The notes beneath the pieces were generated by a model. The model saw only the letters and a list, made by a program, of their open reading frames with translations. It did not search any database and was not told where the DNA came from. Below, piece after piece: positions 22,772 to 33,787 of a stretch of DNA of 64,000 nt. Made by a program: the position numbers and the translations under genes. Source of the stretch: Pseudomonas karstica (GTDB lineage: Bacteria > Pseudomonadota > Gammaproteobacteria > Pseudomonadales > Pseudomonadaceae); the NCBI RefSeq assembly GCF_009707515.1, contig NZ_WLYI01000001.1:186001-250000 (forward strand), read 5' to 3'. Positions within the stretch are counted from its first letter, which is position 1; every line of letters starts with the position of its first letter.

Positions 22772-23875
22772 ATGCATTTCACCATTCAACGCGAAGCCCT
22801 GTTGAAACCCCTGCAACTGGTCGCAGGCGTCGTCGAGCGCCGACAGACCTTGCCGGTGCTTTCCAATGTATTGCTGGTTGTCGAAGGCCAGCAATTGTCG
22901 TTGACCGGTACCGACCTGGAAGTCGAACTGGTTGGTCGCGTCCAACTGGAAGAGCCCGCCGAGCCCGGTGAGATCACCGTTCCGGCGCGCAAGCTGATGG
23001 ATATCTGCAAAAGCCTGCCCAACGATGCGCTAATCGACATTAAACTCGATGAGCAAAAATTGGTGGTCAAGGCCGGTCGCAGCCGTTTCACCCTGTCCAC
23101 CTTGCCTGCCAACGACTTCCCGACGGTAGAAGAAGGCCCGGGCTCGCTGACTTGCAGCCTGGAGCAAAGCAAGCTGCGCCGTTTGATCGAACGCACCAGC
23201 TTCGCCATGGCCCAACAAGATGTACGTTACTACCTCAACGGTATGTTGTTGGAAGTCTCCGAGGGCATCATCCGCGCCGTAGCTACCGACGGTCACCGTC
23301 TGGCCATGTGCTCGATGAAGGCCGACATCGGTCAGCCAGATCGCCACCAGGTAATCGTGCCGCGTAAAGGTATTCTTGAGTTGGCGCGTTTGCTCACCGA
23401 GCCGGACGGCAACGTCAGCATCGTCCTGGGCCAGCACCACATTCGTGCGACCACGGGCGAGTTCACCTTCACCTCCAAGCTGGTCGACGGCAAGTTCCCG
23501 GACTACGAGCGCGTGTTGCCTAAAGGCGGCGATAAGCTGGTGATTGGTGATCGTCAGGCGTTGCGTGAAGCGTTCAGCCGTACGGCGATTCTGTCTAACG
23601 AAAAGTACCGCGGTATTCGTCTGCAACTGGCCAATGGTCAGTTGAAAATCCAGGCCAATAACCCGGAGCAGGAAGAAGCAGAAGAAGAAGTGGGCGTTGA
23701 CTATAACGGCGGTTCGCTGGAAATAGGCTTTAACGTCAGCTACCTGCTGGACGTGCTGGGTGTGATGACTACCGAGCAGGTTCGCCTGATTCTGTCTGAC
23801 TCCAACAGCAGCGCTTTGGTGCAAGAGTCCGACAACGATGATTCGGCTTACGTTGTCATGCCGATGCGCCTGTAA
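22772..23875 (+). CDS. dnaN: DNA polymerase III beta subunit (sliding clamp)
   Basis: The 367-residue clamp subunit; two copies form the ring that tethers the replicase. Three repeated clamp domains span the protein. It starts MHFTIQREALLKPLQLVAG and ends YVVMPMRL, where the MPMRL tail is the conserved C-terminus next to the protein-binding pocket. It is 38 bp downstream of dnaA and 20 bp upstream of recF. Confidence 0.99.
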   Translation: MHFTIQREALLKPLQLVAGVVERRQTLPVLSNVLLVVEGQQLSLTGTDLEVELVGRVQLEEPAEPGEITVPARKLMDICKSLPNDALIDIKLDEQKLVVKAGRSRFTLSTLPANDFPTVEEGPGSLTCSLEQSKLRRLIERTSFAMAQQDVRYYLNGMLLEVSEGIIRAVATDGHRLAMCSMKADIGQPDRHQVIVPRKGILELARLLTEPDGNVSIVLGQHHIRATTGEFTFTSKLVDGKFPDYERVLPKGGDKLVIGDRQALREAFSRTAILSNEKYRGIRLQLANGQLKIQANNPEQEEAEEEVGVDYNGGSLEIGFNVSYLLDVLGVMTTEQVRLILSDSNSSALVQESDNDDSAYVVMPMRL

Positions 23876-23895
23876 TCATGTTCAGCAGAAGCTAG

Positions 23896-27421
<3,526 letters not shown>

Positions 27422-27444
27422 TCGGGTTCTCAACAGGCAAAACT

Positions 27445-27475
27445 AAAAAGGCCAACGCTTAGCGTTGGCCTTTTT
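27445..27475. terminator. Bidirectional Rho-independent terminator between gyrB and the response-regulator gene
   Basis: Arms AAAAAGGCCAACGC (27445-27458) and GCGTTGGCCTTTTT (27462-27475) around a 3-nt loop form a 14-bp perfect stem with T-runs on both strands. It would end gyrB transcripts and those of the convergent response regulator. Confidence 0.94.
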
Positions 27476-27502
27476 ATTGGGAGAAAAACAACGGTTTTGA
27501 AA

Positions 27503-27518
27503 TGCTCCACGTGGAACA
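27503..27518. promoter_or_regulatory. parS-like site downstream of gyrB
   Basis: TGCTCCACGTGGAACA differs from the palindromic parS sequence at one position (third base). Unlike the two recF sites it is intergenic, between the gyrB terminator and the response-regulator stop codon. Confidence 0.85.
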
Positions 27519-27538
27519 TCAACAAAACCCGCTGCGTT

Positions 27539-28258
27539 TTAGCTATGGGTAGTGGTCACGCTCTCCAACCGATACCCATACCCATAGATCGTCAGCAACT
27601 GCCAACCACGATCAGCAGTCAGCCCCAACTTGTTACGCAGTCGATAGATATGCGTATCCAGTGGTCGCGACGACACCATTTCCTCATGGGTCCAAAAACG
27701 TTCGTAGAGGTACTCTCGGGATAGCGGTCGTGCCAGGTTGGCAAATAGGCAGCGGGCCAGGCGATACTCTCGCTCGGTCAGGCTGATGGGGTTTCCGGCA
27801 CGGGTGACGGTTAATTCGGCATCGTCAAACGTCAGGTCATTGAAGGTCAGTACTTCGCTGGTTGTGGACTTTTGCAGCCCATGGCGGCGCAGGACGGCCA
27901 TTACCCGTGCCTTGAGCTCATTAGGCCGAAAAGGCTTACTGACGTAATCATCCGCGCCGCTGTTGAGCGCCTGGACGATATCGCTCTCGGCATCTCGGCT
28001 AGTAAGCATGATGGCTGGCGGCGGCACCTCCATGTGTTCGCGGGTCCAGCGCAAAATTGCCAGCCCGCTGAGGTCAGGCAACTGCCAATCGAGTACCAGC
28101 AAGTCAAACGTTTCTCTGCGCAATTGGCGAAGGAGGTCTTCACCGCGCTCAAAACAATGCAGCGTCCATGGCTGCTCCGAGGCGGAGGGGATTTGTCGCA
28201 GTGTCTGTTCCACCCGCCGTAGTTCCGCAGGTTCGTCATCCAGTATTGCGACACGCAT
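27539..28258 (-). CDS. OmpR/PhoB-family response regulator
   Basis: A 239-residue two-component regulator. The receiver domain (about 1-120) has the acidic pair D7-D8, the phospho-acceptor D57 in LLVLDWQLPD, the conserved Thr near 86 in IMLTSRDA, and K108 in YVSKPF. A winged-helix DNA-binding domain (about 135-235) ends in TIYGYGYRLE. It is divergent from the FecR/CHASE2-kinase pair and is their likely phosphotransfer partner. The 645-bp gap between them contains structured sequence. No named orthologue was recognised; the target genes are unknown. Confidence 0.9.
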   Translation of the reverse strand: MRVAILDDEPAELRRVEQTLRQIPSASEQPWTLHCFERGEDLLRQLRRETFDLLVLDWQLPDLSGLAILRWTREHMEVPPPAIMLTSRDAESDIVQALNSGADDYVSKPFRPNELKARVMAVLRRHGLQKSTTSEVLTFNDLTFDDAELTVTRAGNPISLTEREYRLARCLFANLARPLSREYLYERFWTHEEMVSSRPLDTHIYRLRNKLGLTADRGWQLLTIYGYGYRLESVTTTHS

Positions 28259-28903
28259 GGGAGGGTCCTTTCTTCTTGAAGAGTGCGGTAGCTATCAGCC
28301 TATTTCGCTCAGGGCTGCACGGTGTAGACGCGCAGATACCGGCCGTTGAATCTGAACAATTATGGCCAATTCTCATGCCTCCTGAATCTCTGGGTACGCT
28401 GATATCAAATGGCCGTTAAGCCATTGAAAATCGTCAATACCCAAGCGCAGAAGATACCGGCTCGAGACCGTCAGGAAAAGGATCAATGGCAATCAGGCTT
28501 TATGCTCTGTCGAGACGAGCGATCGCCCATGTCAAATCTGAACAAATGTCGCAGATTCCCCTGATGCACCTCTGCTGTAGGTAAATTCTTTCTCGCTGAG
28601 TGACACACAGATTGGAGCGTAGGAAGCGCTCCGACACAGGATGTGTCAATCACAGTTCGAGGTTCGCCACGGACTGTTGTCGAAGGGATGAGAGGGACGG
28701 CATTTCTTCGATATGCCCGGGCTGGTTCACAGGCCGGGTTCGACACAAGGATGTGTCATCCTCTGCAATGGATTTCACGCCCCAGACAATACGTCTATCG
28801 AGTGCGGTGCATCATCAGGTATCGTAAGCCGCATTCAAGGTCTTCTCGCTGCAAGACGCTTTCTGAAAGTGCTTTCTGATGACCCATTAGAACCAGAATC
28901 TTG
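28259..28903. other. 645-bp divergent intergenic region with an RsmA/RsmE-type hairpin cluster
   Basis: No credible gene is present on either strand. The half near the response regulator holds only a short inverted repeat, AATGGC/GCCATT (28409-28426). The half near the FecR gene holds a series of hairpins that place GGA in the loop (listed separately), all on the plus strand. No clear intrinsic terminator was found between the last hairpin and the FecR start, so the hairpins may lie in a leader of about 150-300 nt rather than in a free small RNA. Confidence 0.6.
28614..28757 (+). ncRNA. Cluster of GGA-loop hairpins resembling RsmA/RsmE (CsrA) binding sites; leader or small RNA
   Basis: Four stem-loops on the plus strand expose GGA. 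Stem GGAGCG/CGCTCC (28614-28632) has loop TAGGAAG. GACACAGGATGTGTC (28633-28647) has GGA in the loop. Stem TCGAAG/CTTCGA (28680-28711) encloses two GGA motifs. GACACAAGGATGTGTC (28742-28757) contains ACAAGGATGT, a full match to the ACANGGAUGU consensus of CsrA/RsmA-family proteins. Established knowledge: RsmX/Y/Z-type RNAs and RsmA-controlled leaders use GGA in hairpin loops. Transcription of this stretch is not shown by sequence alone. Confidence 0.5.
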
Positions 28904-29884
28904 ATGAGCGCCATGACCTTCTTTCCCTGCCAGCACCGCCATGCCCTTTGTGTCCTGATTATCACGCTTGGCGCTGTGAGTCTGCCTGCCCTGGCGCGCT
29001 CCACCCCTCCCCGCGCTCCCTATATTGATGACAACCAACTCTGCCGCGCCCAGCCCTTGCCGGCTGTCGTCCAGCACCTGACGGGCGAGGCCTGGAAGCT
29101 GGATGCCAAAGGCGTGTCGAGTGTGCTGACCGAAGGTATGGTCATTGATGAGCAGGAGAGTGTGAAAACCTCCACTTCGGCGTTTGTCAGCTTGTTGCTG
29201 GGGGATGGTTCGCGGATCGTGCTGCCTTCCAGTTCTCAGGTTCGGTTGCACCTGATTGAAGAGCAGGCGATTCCCCGGGTCATTCTTGAGCAGGGCCAGG
29301 TAGAGGCTTATGTGATCAAGCGTGCCAGCGATTATGACCGTTTCCAGATTGTGACCCCGGTGGGCGTGCTGGGTGTACGCGGTACCCACTTCAGGGTTCG
29401 CAACGATGGCGAGCAATCGGTTCTCGAGGTGCTCAATGGGCAAGTGGCGGTCAATCGTGATGAGATGCCACCAAGCCAGCAAGCAGCCAAAAAGAAACCG
29501 GTAATAGGTCCAGTGGCGGGCGAAGTGAAGGTCGGTGCTCGCCAAGGGTTGGTGTTCAAGAAACAAGGGGAGCTCAAGCCGGTGGAGCTGCTGGACCCTC
29601 CCACGTTGGTGGGCCAGGATGGCCAGAAAGGCGATTCTCCGATCTGGACCTTGTTCCTGCGACCGTTGCCAGGTGCCCAGCGTTATCGTGCGCAAGTAGC
29701 CACTGATAAGGAATTCATGAACATCAAGCAGGAAAACTTCTCCAGCAAGCCGCAAATGCGCTTCACTGGGCTGAAGGCATCGTTTTATCACGTGCGTTTG
29801 TCTGCTTATGATGAACAGGGACTGGAGGGAGCCACAGGGGTCTATGACATTTTCTACTACCCGCCCGCAACTCGTGTGCAGTAG
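28904..29884 (+). CDS. Secreted FecR-domain protein paired with a CHASE2 histidine kinase
   Basis: About 326 residues. A signal peptide (HALCVLIITLGAVSLPALA, about residues 11-29) directs export. A FecR-type domain follows (about 70-180), with FVSLLLGDGSRIVLPSSSQV and the hallmark FQIVTPVGVLGVRGTHFRV. The C-terminal part (about 245-320) looks like a beta-sandwich (fibronectin-type) domain. FecR domains in this setting are periplasmic and are often encoded beside CHASE2 sensors, so it may present a signal to the kinase encoded 15 bp downstream. The ATG at 28904 is preferred over the TTG at 28901; 28913 is also possible since no strong ribosome site is visible. Confidence 0.85.
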   Translation: MSAMTFFPCQHRHALCVLIITLGAVSLPALARSTPPRAPYIDDNQLCRAQPLPAVVQHLTGEAWKLDAKGVSSVLTEGMVIDEQESVKTSTSAFVSLLLGDGSRIVLPSSSQVRLHLIEEQAIPRVILEQGQVEAYVIKRASDYDRFQIVTPVGVLGVRGTHFRVRNDGEQSVLEVLNGQVAVNRDEMPPSQQAAKKKPVIGPVAGEVKVGARQGLVFKKQGELKPVELLDPPTLVGQDGQKGDSPIWTLFLRPLPGAQRYRAQVATDKEFMNIKQENFSSKPQMRFTGLKASFYHVRLSAYDEQGLEGATGVYDIFYYPPATRVQ

Positions 29885-29899
29885 TTCGGTAGTTGGCCG

Positions 29900-32203
29900 G
29901 TGAGGCTGTGGCGCAGGTCTGAAAAGCGCCAGTCAACCCAGGCTCAGCGGCTGTTCAATGGCTTGGTTCGTGAGTGGCTATGGATCAGCCTGCTGCTGTT
30001 GCCCATGACGGCATTCCTGTCTCTAAGCCCAGGCCTGGCGCTAAATAACCTGCTGTATGACCACCTTCGCCGCTTGAGCCCCTTGCCGGTTGATCCGCGA
30101 ATTCTGCTGGTGACCATTGATGACCGCAGCCTGAAACAGCTGGGTCAATGGCCTTGGTCGCGTCGAGTGCATGCCGAGCTCATTGATCGCCTCAGTGCTG
30201 CCAAGCCTACGGGGATTTTATTTGATGTGATTTTCAGCGAGCCAGCGCGTGAAGCTGCCAATGATCAGCGTTTGGCCGAAGCTATCTGCCACGCTGGTAA
30301 TGTGTTGCTGCCCGTGATCCGCGAAAGTACTCCCCGCTATGGCCAGCCGGTGGTGCAAATCCTGCCTGTGTTACCCCTTCGAGACTGTGCCAGGGAAGTT
30401 GGCCATATCAATGTCGAGGCCGACAGCGACGGTATTGTTCGTAGCCTCTTTCTACGTGAAGGGCCTCCTGGTCGAATGACGCCACAGTTGGCGTGGCTGG
30501 CGTTCGAGCAGGTTGAGCACGCGGCTGCCATGCCCGGTTTGTCCAATCCATCGGATCGTTCCGATTGGCAACGGGAAAACGCCATTCGCATTCCTTTCAT
30601 TGATGCCAGTCATGGCTTTGCCAGCGTGCCTTATGTCAGCGTGTTGCGGGGTGAGGTGCCACCTGAGATTTTACGTGATCGCTTGATCCTGGTGGGCGCC
30701 ACTGCTCCCGGCATGGGCGACCGTTATGTCACGCCATTATCGGCCAGTGCGGGCACTACTGCCGGCGTCGAGATTCAGGCCAATGTCCTCAATGGCTTGC
30801 TACAGGAACGCAGCATCGTGGTCTTGCCAGGTTGGCTGGCGGCACTGATATCCACTGCTATGGTGGCGTTGCTGTTGGGGCTGCTGCTGTTTCGTCCGCG
30901 CTATGCGCTGTGGTTGACCTTGGGTTGTATGAGCGCCGCGCTCCTCGGTTCCTGGGGCCTGTTACGGCTGGGTGGCTGGTGGTCACCAGCAGCCGGCTTG
31001 ATCGGCTTGTTGCTGGCCTATCTGATCTGGAACTGGCGTCGCCTGAGTGTAATCCTGGCCTATTTTGGCTGGGAGTTGGCACGACTGGACAACGAACCCA
31101 AGGTGCTACCGGAGCGCCGTCGTGCACCCGCCAGCAAGGGCGATGTATTGCAAGGGCGGATCTTTGCCCTGGAACAGGCCGTAAGTCGCACCCGCGATAC
31201 CCGGCGCTTTATGGCTGATGGCCTGGAATGTTTGCCAGTGGCGACGTTAATCACCGACCCGGTGGGAAATATCCTGCTGGCCAACCGAATTGCCCGAGAT
31301 GTGTTTGGCAATGAATTGATTGCTGAAAGCTTGCTCGAACAATTGGCTGCATTGGGTTATCCACCGCTGCAGGATGGCGTTCGTCCTGCGCTGTCGACGT
31401 TGGAAATTGTCGAGTTTCGTGACATCCAGCATCGCAGCCTGCGCCTGGATCTGGCCCCCCTCCTGCCAGCAGACGGCGATGTCGCATTGGGTTGGCTGCT
31501 GAGCCTGACGGACTTGAGCATCGAGCGTGATGCCCAGCAGCAACGAGAAACCCTGTTGCGCTTCTTGTCTCATGACTTGCGTGCGCCTCATTCGGCCATC
31601 CTGGCCTTGTTGGACGTACAGCGCCACGAACATCCAGGGAGCGCGCCGGTGTTTGCCCTGGTCGAACAGCAGGTGCGACGCGCCTTGAACCTCACCGAGT
31701 CATTTGTTCAATTGGCCAAGGCCGAATCTGACGGCTACCAGTTCCTGCCTAGCCTATTCGCCATGCTGGTGCTGGACGCGTTTGACCAAGTCGCACTGCT
31801 TGCCCAGTTGAAAGGCATCCACCTGGTGCATGACCTGGATGAGTCCGGAGAGGAGATGGTTCTGGCGGACCAGTCGCTGCTGACCCGAGCCTTGTTCAAC
31901 GTTTTGGAGAATGCAATCAAATACAGCCCGTCCGGCACTACGGTGACATTGAGCCTTGGCAGTGCGGGCGATTGGCTGGATTGTCGGATCAGTGACCAGG
32001 GCCCGGGCATTGCCTCTGAGGACTTGCCTGAGTTGTTCGGTCAGTACCGGCGTTTTACATCGGCCCAGGGCAGCGAAGGATTAGGGTTGGGGCTGACCAT
32101 GGTCAAGGCGGTGATGGACCGCCATGGTGGTCGTATCAAGTGTGACAGTGAGGTGGGGAAAGGCACCACTTTCAGCTTGCAGCTGCCGATGTGGAAAGAG
32201 TGA
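29900..32203 (+). CDS. CHASE2-domain sensor histidine kinase
   Basis: A 767-residue membrane kinase. A first membrane helix (about 31-50) precedes the extracytoplasmic CHASE2 domain (about 55-300; IDDRSLKQLGQWPWSRRVHAELIDRL type start). Three adjoining membrane helices follow (about 305-375, including LLLGLLLFRPRYALWLTLG). A PAS-like linker (about 430-530) leads to the dimerisation/phosphoacceptor domain with His558 in FLSHDLRAPHSA, and then the ATPase domain with NVLENAIKYSPSG, DQGPGI and GLGLGLTMV. It starts at GTG (29900-29902), 15 bp after the FecR gene. A cognate regulator is probably the divergent OmpR-type gene. Confidence 0.9.
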   Translation: MRLWRRSEKRQSTQAQRLFNGLVREWLWISLLLLPMTAFLSLSPGLALNNLLYDHLRRLSPLPVDPRILLVTIDDRSLKQLGQWPWSRRVHAELIDRLSAAKPTGILFDVIFSEPAREAANDQRLAEAICHAGNVLLPVIRESTPRYGQPVVQILPVLPLRDCAREVGHINVEADSDGIVRSLFLREGPPGRMTPQLAWLAFEQVEHAAAMPGLSNPSDRSDWQRENAIRIPFIDASHGFASVPYVSVLRGEVPPEILRDRLILVGATAPGMGDRYVTPLSASAGTTAGVEIQANVLNGLLQERSIVVLPGWLAALISTAMVALLLGLLLFRPRYALWLTLGCMSAALLGSWGLLRLGGWWSPAAGLIGLLLAYLIWNWRRLSVILAYFGWELARLDNEPKVLPERRRAPASKGDVLQGRIFALEQAVSRTRDTRRFMADGLECLPVATLITDPVGNILLANRIARDVFGNELIAESLLEQLAALGYPPLQDGVRPALSTLEIVEFRDIQHRSLRLDLAPLLPADGDVALGWLLSLTDLSIERDAQQQRETLLRFLSHDLRAPHSAILALLDVQRHEHPGSAPVFALVEQQVRRALNLTESFVQLAKAESDGYQFLPSLFAMLVLDAFDQVALLAQLKGIHLVHDLDESGEEMVLADQSLLTRALFNVLENAIKYSPSGTTVTLSLGSAGDWLDCRISDQGPGIASEDLPELFGQYRRFTSAQGSEGLGLGLTMVKAVMDRHGGRIKCDSEVGKGTTFSLQLPMWKE

Positions 32204-32239
32204 AGCGCCACGGTCACGAGGCACTTTTTACCTGTGTAT

Positions 32240-32267
32240 AAAAAACCGGCACAAGAGCCGGTTTTTT
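32240..32267. terminator. Bidirectional terminator between the CHASE2 kinase and plsC-like genes
   Basis: Arms AAAAAACCGGC (32240-32250) and GCCGGTTTTTT (32257-32267) around a 6-nt loop, with A and T tracts on both sides. It serves two convergent genes. The following gap (32268-32395) is AT-rich and ends with an exact DnaA box TTATCCACA (32382-32390); nothing else is seen in it. Confidence 0.92.
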
Positions 32268-32395
32268 AATGCGAAAAAAACTTATGCACCTTTTTCGTCG
32301 TTTTATGAGCTTAAGAAATATGTAATTAAATCATCGTATTACATATTAAAAATGCCAATTTTTGAACAAATCGTACACAGGTTATCCACAGAAAC

Positions 32396-33166
32396 TCAAA
32401 TGACCGTCTGGTCTACCACAACAGGCGTCGGTGGCAAGGATCCCATAGCTTGCTGTTGCGCTTCATTCCACGCTGCCGCGCGGTCGTTGAGCGCTGCAAT
32501 AGCCCGTGGTCCTTCACCTTCGGCGTACATCGGCTCGCCGATTACCACGGTGATGGTACCTGCACGCTTGGCCCAACCGGTCTTCGGCCAGAACCTGCCA
32601 GCATTGTGGGCAATCGGCAGCACGGGCAGGTTGGCGTTGACTGCCAGCGCCGTACCGCCCCGAGAGAATTTGCCCACGGTGCCGAAGGGCACCCGAGTGC
32701 CTTCCGGGAAGATCAGCACCCAAACACCGTCCTTGAGCAACTCATTACCCTTCTTGGCCACGTGCTTGAGCGCCGCCTTGGGGTTATCACGGTCGATGGC
32801 GATCGGTCGCAACATGGCCATGGCCCAGCCAAAGAACGGTACATACAGCAGCTCACGCTTGAGCACTTGGCTCAGGGGTGAGAAGTACGCCGAAAGAAAA
32901 AAGGTTTCCCAGGTGCTCTGGTGGTTGGACAGGATCACACAAGGCTGATCCGGGACGTTTTCCGCGCCCTTGACCTCAAAACGAATGTTCAGGAACACCT
33001 TGGTCAGCCACAACGCGCAGCGGCACCAATAGACGTTGATGAAACGATAGCGCGCCTTGAATGGCAAAAAGGGCGCAATAAAAAAGCTCAGGGTGCACCA
33101 AAGAAACGAACTGGTGCCCAGCAGCAGGTAAAAGAAGAAGGTTCTGATGGCCTGCAAAATCGACAT
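32396..33166 (-). CDS. 1-acyl-sn-glycerol-3-phosphate acyltransferase (PlsC family)
   Basis: A 256-residue membrane-bound acyltransferase for phospholipid synthesis, equivalent in position to P. aeruginosa PA0005 (lptA). The start is at MSILQAIRTFFFYLLLG, which begins a membrane helix; the longer frame adds 42 atypical residues. The catalytic motif reads NHQSTWE (H82, E87), an HX4E variant of the usual HX4D. The second motif FPEGTR is at about 153-158. It probably converts lysophosphatidic acid to phosphatidic acid at the inner membrane. The exact DnaA box at 32382-32390 lies just beyond its stop codon. Confidence 0.92.
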   Translation of the reverse strand: MSILQAIRTFFFYLLLGTSSFLWCTLSFFIAPFLPFKARYRFINVYWCRCALWLTKVFLNIRFEVKGAENVPDQPCVILSNHQSTWETFFLSAYFSPLSQVLKRELLYVPFFGWAMAMLRPIAIDRDNPKAALKHVAKKGNELLKDGVWVLIFPEGTRVPFGTVGKFSRGGTALAVNANLPVLPIAHNAGRFWPKTGWAKRAGTITVVIGEPMYAEGEGPRAIAALNDRAAAWNEAQQQAMGSLPPTPVVVDQTVI

Positions 33167-33248
33167 GGCGGCATTTACCGTTGCGGGACAAGGCCCGTCT
33201 GTTAAAAGCGCGCTCCCGAACAATCCTTGGCCAGGAAGTCGAGGGCTG

Positions 33249-33785
33249 CTAATTGTTGATAAGTTCTGCGGCAACCGCCGCCAGATCGTCAAAAATCAAG
33301 GTGCCTACCGGCAGGGGTTTCCCCTGGGTCTTTTCGCCTTTCCCGGTTTTTACCAAAACTGGCTGTGAGTCGACGGCCTTGGCCGCCTCCAAGTCACCGA
33401 GACTGTCCCCGACGAACCATAGGCCCGTCAACGGCGTATTGTAATATTCGGCAATGGTTTTCAGCATGCCTGGTTTGGGCTTGCGGCAATCGCAGCCCTC
33501 ATCCGGCCCGTGGGGGCAGTACACCACCAGCCCCACCTCACCGCCCTGCTCCGCCACCAGCGTGCGCAAGCGCGCGTGCATGGCCTCCAGGGTGGCGATA
33601 TCGTAGTAACCGCGGGCAATACCGGACTGGTTGGTGGCGATTGCCACCGTCCAGCCGGCTTTGCTCAACTGCGCGATGGCCTCGATCGCGCCGGGCAGTG
33701 GAATCCACTCTGCCACCGACTTGATGTAAGCGTCGGAGTCATAATTGATCACCCCGTCCCGATCGAGAATCAGCAGTTTCAACAT
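33249..33785 (-). CDS. gmhB: D-glycero-beta-D-manno-heptose 1,7-bisphosphate 7-phosphatase
   Basis: A 178-residue HAD-family phosphatase of the ADP-heptose pathway for the LPS inner core. The nucleophile/acid pair is D8 and D10 in ILDRDGVIN. The zinc-binding loop CPHGPDEGCDCRKPKPGM is characteristic of GmhB and separates it from histidinol phosphatases. The acidic WFVGDSLGDLEAAK motif completes the active site. It lies 2 bp after glyS and 82 bp before the acyltransferase gene. Confidence 0.95.
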   Translation of the reverse strand: MLKLLILDRDGVINYDSDAYIKSVAEWIPLPGAIEAIAQLSKAGWTVAIATNQSGIARGYYDIATLEAMHARLRTLVAEQGGEVGLVVYCPHGPDEGCDCRKPKPGMLKTIAEYYNTPLTGLWFVGDSLGDLEAAKAVDSQPVLVKTGKGEKTQGKPLPVGTLIFDDLAAVAAELINN

Positions 33786-33787
33786 GA

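Noticed and set aside
28576..28593. GacA upstream-activator-like sequence TGTAGG-N6-CTTTCT
   Set aside because: Only 9 of 12 positions match TGTAAG-N6-CTTACA, and it lies about 20 bp from the first hairpin, too close for the usual spacing to an Rsm RNA start.
28483..28746. 87-residue minus-strand frame in the response regulator-FecR gap
   Set aside because: It overlaps the GGA-hairpin cluster, lacks a ribosome site and shows no protein-like pattern.
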